Of a stretch of 14,581 bases of DNA, positions 1 through 6,610 are shown piece by piece; position 1 is the first letter of the stretch, and every line of letters starts with the position of its first letter. This DNA is from Actinomycetes bacterium (GTDB lineage: Bacteria > Actinomycetota > Acidimicrobiia > Acidimicrobiales > Bog-793): the NCBI GenBank assembly GCA_021823365.1, contig JAKAOD010000019.1, positions 1 to 14,581 of the forward strand, given 5' to 3'. Under the pieces are notes generated by a model. It did no database searches. It was given only the letters and a program-made list of their open reading frames with translations, and had not been told where the DNA came from. Position numbers and translations under genes: made by a program.

Positions 1-559
1 TGTGCTATTCCGATTCATCCGCACCGACCCCGATCGTGCCCGAGAGCTGCTCGTGGGCTTCGCCGACTTCACCAGGTACAGCTTCAAGAGCCGGGGCCAG
101 TTCGTCACCATGGCCGAAGAGCTCCGGCTGGTCGACACCTATCTGGACCTCGAACGCGCAAGGTTCGGAGACCGGCTGTCGGTGACGATGCGCGTTGCGC
201 CGGAGGTTCTGAGCGTCAAGCTGCCCTCGCTCGTGCTGCAGCCGCTGGTCGAGAACGCGGTGCGCCACGGTCTCGAGCCGAGCGAGCGTTCCGGGACGCT
301 CGCGCTGTCCATCACCGACGAGGGCGGTGAGGCGGCCGTGCGGATCGAGGACGACGGTGTCGGCGCGGACCCCGTCCGGCTTCTCGAGGTCCTCTCGGGC
401 ACGGACCCTGGCGACGCCGTCGGGCTGCACAACGTCGACGAACGCCTGCGGGCGGTGTTCGGCGAGGAGTACGGGCTCCGGATCCGCACTGCGCTCGGCG
501 CGGGGACCACCGTGACGCTGCGCATCCCGAAGCGGCATCCCGCGTACACGGGAGATTGA
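1..559 (+). CDS. LytS-type sensor histidine kinase, C-terminal part (5' end outside the window)
   Basis: This is the cytoplasmic catalytic end of a LytS/YehU-type histidine kinase, which phosphorylates the LytTR regulator encoded just downstream. The visible 185 residues open with FIRTDPDRARELL, which in this family directly follows the phosphoacceptor HFLFN segment, so the His box lies just upstream of the window. The ATPase domain follows: N-box LQPLVENAVRHG (residues 79-90), G1-like DDGVGAD (117-123) and G2-like GLHNVDERL (141-149), ending in a typical strand before the stop. The sensor or membrane part cannot be seen, so the signal is unknown. The stop is 9 bp before the ATG of the regulator, as expected for one transcript. 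The GTG at position 2 is an internal codon of the longer gene, not a credible start. Family assignment is firm; the stimulus is not known. Confidence 0.93.
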   Translation, partial: VLFRFIRTDPDRARELLVGFADFTRYSFKSRGQFVTMAEELRLVDTYLDLERARFGDRLSVTMRVAPEVLSVKLPSLVLQPLVENAVRHGLEPSERSGTLALSITDEGGEAAVRIEDDGVGADPVRLLEVLSGTDPGDAVGLHNVDERLRAVFGEEYGLRIRTALGAGTTVTLRIPKRHPAYTGD

Positions 560-568
560 CGGTCTCCG

Positions 569-1357
569 ATGGCCGGGCTCGCGATCCTCGCGGTCGACGA
601 CGAGGCGCCGTCGCTCGACGAGCTGTGCTACCTCCTCGACCGCTCCCCTCTGGTCGCGCACGTGGCCGTGGCTCGCAGCGCGACCCAGGCGCTGCGGCGT
701 CTGCAGGACGAAGAGTTCGACGCGGTGCTGCTCGACATCCGGATGCCGGGGCTCGACGGGATGGAGCTCGCCCGCGTCCTCGGCCGGTTCACCGTCCCCC
801 CGGTCGTCATCTTCGTGACCGCGCACGAGGACCACGCGCTGGAGGCCTTCGAGGTCGGAGCTGCCGGGTACCTCCTGAAGCCGGTCGACGAGGCGCGCCT
901 CGACCGGCTGCTCCGCCGCGCCGTCCTCTTCTCGCGCGCCTCGACCGGGCCGGCCGGGCGCACAGACGTCCAGCTGCAGGTGCCGCCGGAGCCCGGCGAG
1001 ATCCCGCGCGCGGCGGACGTCGTGGCGGTCGACGCGGGCAGCCGGACGCTGCTCGTCGCCCGTGAGGAGATCGCCTGGGTCGAATCAGCGGGCGACTACG
1101 TCCGCATCCACCTCCGGGACGCGACGAGCCACCTGCTCCGCGCGCCCATGGCCGCGCTCGAGGAGCACTGGACCGACCACGGCTTCGTCCGCATCCACCG
1201 CCGCTACCTCGTCTCCCTGCGCGACATCTCCGAGCTGCGGAGCGACGGCGGGCACACGGAGGTCTGCGTGCTCGGCGAGACCTTGCCGGTCAGCCGCCGC
1301 CAGCTCCGCGAGCTGCGCGATCGGCTCGTTCGCCATGTCGTGCACAATGGAAGATGA
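569..1357 (+). CDS. LytTR-family response regulator (REC + LytTR DNA-binding domain)
   Basis: A 262-residue transcription regulator and the evident partner of the kinase 9 bp upstream. Residues 5-120 are a receiver domain: acidic pair D10/D11, phosphoacceptor D56 in LLDIRMPG, T84 in FVTAH, and K104 in YLLKP. A short linker leads to a LytTR DNA-binding domain (about 150-255), with the characteristic IAWVESAGDYVRIH and FVRIHRRYLVSL segments. LytTR proteins bind direct repeats in promoters as dimers and often control cell-envelope or transport genes. The ATG at 569 is the first start after the kinase stop and begins right at the first receiver strand. Its ribosome site is weak (GGAG inside the end of the kinase gene), so translational coupling is likely. 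No target can be named: the next gene is on the opposite strand. Confidence 0.95.
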   Translation: MAGLAILAVDDEAPSLDELCYLLDRSPLVAHVAVARSATQALRRLQDEEFDAVLLDIRMPGLDGMELARVLGRFTVPPVVIFVTAHEDHALEAFEVGAAGYLLKPVDEARLDRLLRRAVLFSRASTGPAGRTDVQLQVPPEPGEIPRAADVVAVDAGSRTLLVAREEIAWVESAGDYVRIHLRDATSHLLRAPMAALEEHWTDHGFVRIHRRYLVSLRDISELRSDGGHTEVCVLGETLPVSRRQLRELRDRLVRHVVHNGR

Positions 1358-1358
1358 A

Positions 1359-1377
1359 CCTCGAGTCGAGATCGAGG
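1359..1377 (+). terminator. Short hairpin right after the LytTR stop
   Basis: CCTCGA (1359-1364) pairs with TCGAGG (1372-1377) around a 7-nt loop, starting 2 bp after the regulator stop. No T-run follows, so it is at best a weak or factor-assisted terminator between two convergent genes. The remaining 85 bp up to the end of the next gene show nothing further. Confidence 0.3.
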
Positions 1378-1462
1378 TCTGCTGTCAACGTAAAGGTGAG
1401 GATGAGGTTCGAGGGCAGGGTCGGCGGCACCGTCTGCAGGAGGTCCGCCGTCGTCCTGCTCG

Positions 1463-3175
1463 TCAGGACCCAGGAGGAGTCACCTGCGACGCGTTCGCGA
1501 CTGACGGCTGGAACCGCCCCGCGGGGCCCCGGCCGAAGAGCCGCAGGAGGTTCCCGGTGATGCGCTCGACGTCGCGCGCCGGGCACGGACCCGGAGGCGC
1601 CTCGCAGAGTGTGAGGCGCGAGATCCAGCTCACGGTACCGCTCTCGAAGATCCCGGCCTTGCTGGAGGCGCCGGTGTAGTAGGTCATGTCCGAGTAGGTG
1701 TCGCCGCCCCACTGTCCCTGGTTCGTGTAGGCGCTCGTGAGCGGCACGGGCGAGTGCCCGAGCACCTGGAGCCCCGCGGGCGCCGATGTCAGGTCGACGT
1801 GCTCGATGTCCGACCGGATGACGTCGGGGATCTGCGACCCGGCCGACAAGCCCGTCCCCTCGAAGATCCAGGAGGAGGCGTCGTAGACGACGAAGGGCAG
1901 CGGCGCGGCGTTTGTGTCGACGTAGCCGCTGTACTCCCCGCCGATGAAGCGTGTCGGCGGGGAGCTCACCGGTGGTGTGGCGAACGTGTTGCCGGTGACT
2001 GTGGCTGTGCGCCCGGTGCCGTCGAGCGGGTCCTCGGCGGATGTGCGGTAGTCGACCTCCTCGCGGTCGGGCCCGATCGGCGAGGGTTGGAGCCGAGCGT
2101 GTCGCACGAGCGGCGCCGCGCCCATGAACGCGACGTTCACGCCGTGCGCCACTGCGGCCTGGACGGCGTTCCTCTCGCTCGTCGTCCACGTCTCGTCGTG
2201 CCCGAGCGAGAGGTACGCCCGGTGGCGCAAGACGATCGCGGGGTGCTGCGTGACGGTGATGTCGGTGACGTAGGCGGCGTCGAGACCGTGCTTCTCCATG
2301 AACCGGACGAGCGGGTACTCGTCGCCGAGGAAGTCCGACGCGCCTTCGCCTGTCGCCATCGGCCGGTCGAACGAGACGATCCGCGCACGGTTGCACGGCG
2401 GGTACGAGCCGGTCTGGCCGAGCGTGCAGCCTCCTTGGCCCTCGTAGAAGGAGTAGCCGCCGTACGTGTTCCAGCCCTCCTCGGTGAGGCTGCGCGCGAC
2501 GACCAGGTAGGTGGCAGTGCTCGCCGGGTCCCAGATCGTGAGCAGCACGTAGCTCTGCTGTCCTGCGCTGCCGACGAGCTTCAAGAGGTAGTCGCCCTGG
2601 ACGAACGCCTTGGTGACGTGCATGGTGAGCGAGCGGTGCCAGTTGTCGCAGCTCACCATGTTGACACCGGGCGTGACGGGGCACGGCGGCTGCACCTCGC
2701 CGCGCACGGGTCTCGACTCCCAGATCCTGCGGGCGCCCTTCCCCTGGTAGTAGCCCATCCGGTAGGCGATGACCCGGAACGTGGGCGCTGTCGTCGTGAC
2801 GTAGAGGCCGACGGACTGGCCGGCGGCCGCATAGGTGGTGCTCGCCCACCCTTGGATCGAGCCGGAGGCGGGCAGGTGCGTGATCTCCCACGCGGTGGTC
2901 CCGGGCTTGCGGTTCTCCGCGACGATGGCCGGCGACACCATCCCGTAGGGACCGAGATACGGCTTCGAGCCGGCAGAAGGCCCGCGTGCCGCCCGGTTGG
3001 ACGAGGTCGCGTTGGACGCCGCGCTGGACGCCGTCGGTGGGCGACGACCCCCGCCGGCACGCGCAGCGAGCTGGCTGATGCCGAAGCTGACCCCTGCGGC
3101 CAGCACGAGCACCGCAAGCGCCGCGGCGCGCCGGCGTCGTGCCCGGCTGCGCCTGCGCCTCCGACGGTCCCCCAC
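1463..3175 (-). CDS. Membrane-anchored protein with N,N-dimethylformamidase large-subunit-like domain
   Basis: A 570-residue protein. The N-terminus is very arginine-rich and is followed by one hydrophobic helix (about residues 17-38) with no lipobox cysteine, so it should be a signal anchor exposing the rest outside the membrane. A Ser/Ala/Pro linker follows. From about residue 95 the sequence matches the DMFase beta-subunit-like fold: an Ig-like strand region (GLYVTTTAPTFRVIAYRMGYY), GWNTYGGYSFYEGQGG (from 234), FLGDEYPLVRFMEKHG (from 282) and the family signature GHDETW (325-330; usually GHDEYW). True DMFases hydrolyse dimethylformamide in the cytoplasm, so the substrate here is unknown. 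Start choice: the GTG at 3184 touches GGAGG (3185-3189) directly, while the in-frame GTG at 3175 lies 9 nt from it and is preferred. The gene is divergent from mreB and convergent with the LytTR gene. Fold assignment is fairly sure; activity is not. Confidence 0.8.
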   Translation of the reverse strand: MGDRRRRRRSRARRRRAAALAVLVLAAGVSFGISQLAARAGGGRRPPTASSAASNATSSNRAARGPSAGSKPYLGPYGMVSPAIVAENRKPGTTAWEITHLPASGSIQGWASTTYAAAGQSVGLYVTTTAPTFRVIAYRMGYYQGKGARRIWESRPVRGEVQPPCPVTPGVNMVSCDNWHRSLTMHVTKAFVQGDYLLKLVGSAGQQSYVLLTIWDPASTATYLVVARSLTEEGWNTYGGYSFYEGQGGCTLGQTGSYPPCNRARIVSFDRPMATGEGASDFLGDEYPLVRFMEKHGLDAAYVTDITVTQHPAIVLRHRAYLSLGHDETWTTSERNAVQAAVAHGVNVAFMGAAPLVRHARLQPSPIGPDREEVDYRTSAEDPLDGTGRTATVTGNTFATPPVSSPPTRFIGGEYSGYVDTNAAPLPFVVYDASSWIFEGTGLSAGSQIPDVIRSDIEHVDLTSAPAGLQVLGHSPVPLTSAYTNQGQWGGDTYSDMTYYTGASSKAGIFESGTVSWISRLTLCEAPPGPCPARDVERITGNLLRLFGRGPAGRFQPSVANASQVTPPGS

Positions 3176-3223
3176 GGGCGCCACCCTCCGATGATGGCAT
3201 CCGCGCCGGTCCGTGGCGCGCGC

Positions 3224-3295
3224 AGCGATGCCCAGAGCGATGTCGAGGGCGACACCGGGGGCGACACCGAGAGCGGTGCATGCAGCGAAGCGATT
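3224..3295. repeat. Six imperfect 12-bp tandem units between the divergent start sites
   Basis: Units begin at 3224, 3236, 3248, 3260, 3272 and 3284, for example AGCGATGTCGAG and GGCGACACCGAG; the core RGCGAYRYC recurs every 12 bp. The tract lies between the start of the dimethylformamidase-like gene and the preferred start of mreB. In the mreB frame it would encode four-residue S/G-D-x-x repeats if translation began at the ATG at 3191, but no ribosome site precedes that ATG. It may be spacer, a multi-site operator, or a low-complexity N-terminal extension. Confidence 0.6.
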
Positions 3296-3349
3296 CGGGG
3301 AATACTCGTGAGAAAAGCGGGCACATCGGCTGGAGTCGGAGGGCGGAGC

Positions 3350-4345
3350 GTGTTCCGATCAGGGGTCGCCGTCGACCTGGGGACCGTCAACACGCTGGTC
3401 CACGTCCGGGGGAAGGGCGTGGTGCTCGACGAGCCGTCGGCGATCGCTCTCCACAAGCAGGCAGGTGGCCCGACCCTGGTGGGCTGGCGGGCGGACGACC
3501 TGATGGGGACCGAGCCTGCCGACATCGACGTCGTCCACCCGCTGCGCGACGGGGTCATCTCCGACCTCGACGCGGCCACGGCGATGCTGCGGGGCTTTCT
3601 CCACCAGGCGCACTTTCGCAGCAGCCTGCGCCGGCCGAGAGCCGTCATCTGCGTGCCGAGCGGCGCGAGCTTCATCGAGCGCCGGGCGCTCGCCGCGGCT
3701 GCCGTCTACCGCCGCCCACGTCTCGCCGTCCGCCTCTTGGAAGAGCCGGTGGCGGCGGCCGTCGGAGGAGGTGCCGACCCCTTGGGCACCGACGGCGTCC
3801 TGGTCGTCGACGTCGGGGGCGGGACCACCGAGGTGGCCCTCGTCGTCGGCACGCACGTGGTGAGGCTGCGGACGCTCCGAATCGGGGGGAACGCCATGGA
3901 CGAGGCGATCCTCCAGGCCGTCAAGAGCGAACTGGGGCTGCAGATCGGCCCGCGGGCGGCCGAGCACCTGAAGAAGACCCTGGGCTTGACCGGGGGCGCC
4001 GAGGAATCCGCCCCGGTGGTGGGCATCGACACTGCAAGGGGCACCGTTCGGGAAGAGCGCGTGAGCGGTCCGGTGGTCGCGTCCGCGCTCGAGCACCTGG
4101 TCGCCGCCGTGGTCGACGCGGTGGAGGAGCTCATCTGGGAGATACCGCCGGACCTCGCTGCCGGCGTCGTCCGGCGCAAGGTGCAGATGTCGGGAGGCGG
4201 GGCGCTCCTGCAGGGGCTCGCCGGCAGGATCCGCACGGCGACCGGCGTCACAACGGTGATCGTCGAAGAGCCCCTCCGCTCCGTCGTGCGGGGCGCGGCC
4301 ACCATGCTCGACCGCCACTTCGATCTGCTCCCTCCCGCGCAGTGA
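3350..4345 (+). CDS. mreB: Rod shape-determining protein MreB/Mbl family (bacterial actin)
   Basis: A 331-residue actin-fold ATPase that forms membrane-bound filaments guiding lateral wall synthesis. All nucleotide-site motifs are present in order: phosphate-1 DLGTVNT (9-15), connect-1 EEPVAAAVG (131-139), phosphate-2 DVGGGTTE (154-161) and adenosine motif MSGGGALLQGL (280-290). Length fits the usual 330-350. The GTG at 3350 is chosen because GGAGG (3338-3342) sits 7 nt upstream and the protein then begins two or three residues before the first strand, as in other MreBs. An in-frame GTG at 3308 and ATG at 3191 would add 14 or 53 residues. It stands alone: no mreC, mreD, rodA or pbp2 follows, unlike the canonical locus, so it may be a second paralogue. 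Its last 98 bp overlap the 3' end of the convergent exporter gene. Confidence 0.88.
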   Translation: MFRSGVAVDLGTVNTLVHVRGKGVVLDEPSAIALHKQAGGPTLVGWRADDLMGTEPADIDVVHPLRDGVISDLDAATAMLRGFLHQAHFRSSLRRPRAVICVPSGASFIERRALAAAAVYRRPRLAVRLLEEPVAAAVGGGADPLGTDGVLVVDVGGGTTEVALVVGTHVVRLRTLRIGGNAMDEAILQAVKSELGLQIGPRAAEHLKKTLGLTGGAEESAPVVGIDTARGTVREERVSGPVVASALEHLVAAVVDAVEELIWEIPPDLAAGVVRRKVQMSGGGALLQGLAGRIRTATGVTTVIVEEPLRSVVRGAATMLDRHFDLLPPAQ

Positions 4346-5738
4346 TCGCGGGAGCGGCGTCGACGTCGGGCACTCGCGACGAGAGCGCCGCACCCAGGAG
4401 CGCCATGGCCATGTTGGCGGCGAACACCCAGTGGAACGCGCTCATCGGAGGTCGGGCGTGCACCACGTCGCCGCCGCCCAGAGCCAGGACGGCGGCGAGG
4501 AACGCCACGCCCATCGACATCGAGACGCGCTGGAACGTGTTGAAGATCGCCGACGCGTGCCCGGTGGCGGAAGAGGAGATGCGCGCGAACGCGGCGGTCT
4601 GGCTCGAGAGCATGATGTAGGACACGGAGAGCCCGAGGAGGGCGCAGAGCCCGCGGATGATCCACAGGCTCGTGGTGGCGCCGGCGAGCGCGAGGAGCCC
4701 GTTGGCCACAGCGAGGCCGATGAAGCCCACGAGCACGAGCGGGCGGGCGCCGGCTCGGGGGAGCAAACGGGCGACCACGCCCGTCATGAGCCCGATGGCG
4801 ACCGCCTCCGGGAAGGTCGTGAGCCCCGAGACCATCGCCGAGTAGCCGCGCGCCTCTTGGACGTAGAGCGCGGTGAAGACCAGCGAGCCGAAGAACGCCC
4901 ACATGGCGAGCATGTTGACGACGCTGCACCAGCGGAACAGCCTGTCCGAGAGGATCCGCAGGTCCAGCAGGGGGTGGGGCATCCGGAGCTCGACCACCAC
5001 GAACAGCGCGAGCCCGGCGGCGGCGGCCGAACCGGACGCGAGGACGCCGGGCGAGGTCCATCCTGCCGTCGGGCCGGACCCCACGAAGTAGAGGAGGAGC
5101 CCGAGGCCGAGGACGCCCGACGCGGCGCCGAGGAGGTCGAAGCTGCCCCCGGCCGGATCGCGGTGCTCGGTCAGGAGCAGGGCGCCGAAGACGACGGCGG
5201 CGGCGCCGACGGGGAGGTTGATCGTGAAGATCCAGCGCCACGATGCCCAGGTGACCAGCGCACCGCCGATGAGCGGGGCAGTCGCCGGCGCGAGCACCAT
5301 CACGCGGGTGACGAGCCTCGTCGCCTGGATCCGGCGTTCGTGGGGGTAGGCACGGTAGACGATCGCCATCCCGACGGGGACCATCATCCCGGCGCCCGCA
5401 CCCTGCACCACGCGCACCGCGACGAGCTCGGGGAGGCTGACCGAGGCTGCGCACAGCCCGGAGGCCGCGGTGAACACGGCGACCGCGACGAGGAAGACCC
5501 GCTTGGTCCCGAGCCGGTCGCCGAGCCACCCCGAGGCCGGGATGCAGACGGCAAGGCTCATCATGTAGGCGGTGACCACCCACTGCACGCTCGAGTCCGT
5601 GACGTGGAAGTCACGAGAGAGGGACGTGAGCGCCACGTTGACGATCTGGGCGTCCATGACGCTTGCGAACATCGCCACGGCGTAGACGACCGCGACCGCG
5701 TGGGTGCGCGCGCGGAGGCGATCGAGGGAGCTGAGCAC
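4248..5738 (-). CDS. DHA2-type MFS drug exporter (EmrB/QacA family), 14 predicted helices
   Basis: A 496-residue inner-membrane transporter expected to export drugs or other toxic organics using the proton gradient. The N-terminal half shows the DHA2 hallmarks: MDAQIVNVALTSL with D29 in helix 1, motif A GWLGDRLGTKR (70-80), RVVQGAGAGMMVPVG (109-123), and motif C region LAPATAPLIGGALVTWASWRWIF (149-171). The remaining hydrophobic segments fit 14 helices. The tail after about residue 455 is hydrophilic, Arg/Ala-rich and overlaps the 3' end of mreB on the other strand by 98 bp. The GTG at 5738 is the only reasonable start before the first helix; no clear ribosome site precedes it. It follows cobA on the same strand by 102 bp, but a strong hairpin separates them, so it is probably a separate unit. 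Substrate is unknown. Confidence 0.9.
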   Translation of the reverse strand: MLSSLDRLRARTHAVAVVYAVAMFASVMDAQIVNVALTSLSRDFHVTDSSVQWVVTAYMMSLAVCIPASGWLGDRLGTKRVFLVAVAVFTAASGLCAASVSLPELVAVRVVQGAGAGMMVPVGMAIVYRAYPHERRIQATRLVTRVMVLAPATAPLIGGALVTWASWRWIFTINLPVGAAAVVFGALLLTEHRDPAGGSFDLLGAASGVLGLGLLLYFVGSGPTAGWTSPGVLASGSAAAAGLALFVVVELRMPHPLLDLRILSDRLFRWCSVVNMLAMWAFFGSLVFTALYVQEARGYSAMVSGLTTFPEAVAIGLMTGVVARLLPRAGARPLVLVGFIGLAVANGLLALAGATTSLWIIRGLCALLGLSVSYIMLSSQTAAFARISSSATGHASAIFNTFQRVSMSMGVAFLAAVLALGGGDVVHARPPMSAFHWVFAANMAMALLGAALSSRVPDVDAAPAITAREGADRSGGRAWWPRPARRSGGALRRSPL

Positions 5739-5809
5739 GGGCTGCCATTCTGGCGTCCGCCGCGGGGGCGGGGGCCAGCCGACGGCAAGCCTCGCGCACC
5801 GCAGGACGA

Positions 5810-5853
5810 ACCGATCGGCCCCGGCCCCCGCTAGCCGGGGCTAGCCGATCGGT
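5810..5853 (-). terminator. Strong two-part stem-loop across the cobA stop codon
   Basis: Perfect 10-bp arms ACCGATCGGC (5810-5819) and GCCGATCGGT (5844-5853) enclose a second 6-bp GC stem (5820-5825 with 5834-5839) and an 8-nt loop, with a 4-nt bulge (5840-5843) holding the cobA stop. The 5' arm on the transcript is formed by the last cobA codons. No U-tract follows, so it may end or slow transcription, or protect the 3' end of the sulfite operon mRNA, rather than act as a classical intrinsic terminator. Confidence 0.55.
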
Positions 5854-6569
5854 GCGCCTGGCGCTCGTGAGGCGCGCAGACCGATCGCCGCGACCTCGCC
5901 GACCACGATGACTGCCGGCGAGGCCACATCGAGCGACGCCAGTCCTTCGAGGCGGGTGCGCACGACGTGCTCGGCGGGAGTGCAGGCGCGCTCGATCACG
6001 GCGAGCGGGGTGCGAACGGGCAACCCCCCGGCGATCAGGCGCCCGGCGATCGTCTCGCGCTGCTCGGCCCCCATGAGGATCACGAGCGTGATGCCGCGCC
6101 GGCTCAGCTCCGCGAAGTCGATCTCCGGATCGAGCCCGGCGTGCCCGGTGACGATGAGCACACCGTGCGCGATGCCGCGGTGGGTCACGGGGATGCCGGC
6201 GGCCGCGGGAGCGGCCAGGGCGCTCGTCACGCCGGGCACGATCTCGACCGGCACTCCGGCGCCGCGCAGCGCGAGCAGCTCTTCGCCGCCCCGGCCGAAG
6301 ACGAAGGGATCGCCACCCTTCAGCCGGACGACGCAGTCATGACGCTTGGCGAGCGAGACGAGCAGGGCGTTGATGCGCGCCTGCGACGCCGCAGCCCCTC
6401 TCTGCTTCCCGACGTCGATGCGCACTGCGTCCGCGGGGACGAGCGCCAGCACGTCATGGTCGACGAGGCGGTCGTGGACCACGGCGTCCGCCCGCTCGAG
6501 CAGGCGCAGTCCCCGCACCGTCAGGGTGTCGACGCCGCCGGGCCCGGCGCCGACGAGATAGACGGTCAC
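5841..6569 (-). CDS. cobA: Uroporphyrinogen-III C-methyltransferase (SUMT)
   Basis: A 242-residue SAM-dependent enzyme that methylates uroporphyrinogen III twice to give precorrin-2, the branch point to siroheme and cobalamin. Motifs in order: VGAGPGG (6-12), DRL (33-35), the long SUMT signature VRLKGGDPFVFGRGGEE (81-97), VPGVTSALAAPAAAGIPVTHR (111-131), and a closing SPAVIVVGEVA. Length is that of a single-domain SUMT, with no fused CysG dehydrogenase or HemD part. The GTG at 6569 starts exactly at the first strand; there is no other usable start in frame. It lacks its own ribosome site, but a seven-codon frame (ATG 6588) preceded by AGGTG ends in a TGA overlapping this GTG, so it may be translationally coupled. 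It is the last gene of the sulfite reductase run, 41 bp after the FrhB-type gene, which suggests a role in siroheme supply for that reductase. Confidence 0.94.
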   Translation of the reverse strand: MTVYLVGAGPGGVDTLTVRGLRLLERADAVVHDRLVDHDVLALVPADAVRIDVGKQRGAAASQARINALLVSLAKRHDCVVRLKGGDPFVFGRGGEELLALRGAGVPVEIVPGVTSALAAPAAAGIPVTHRGIAHGVLIVTGHAGLDPEIDFAELSRRGITLVILMGAEQRETIAGRLIAGGLPVRTPLAVIERACTPAEHVVRTRLEGLASLDVASPAVIVVGEVAAIGLRASRAPGAPIG

Positions 6570-6610
6570 GGGCTCGCAGAAGCGGTCATGCCGAGCACCT
6601 GCACGCTCGC

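Noticed and set aside
1290..3326. 678-codon minus-strand open frame
   Set aside because: It overlaps the dimethylformamidase-like gene in another frame; composition is Arg/His-rich shadow, and no motif is visible.
1754..3349. Very long plus-strand open frame running into mreB
   Set aside because: It is antisense to the dimethylformamidase-like gene, has shadow-type Arg/Gly/Ala-rich composition, and no ribosome site; only the part from about 3350 is a real protein.
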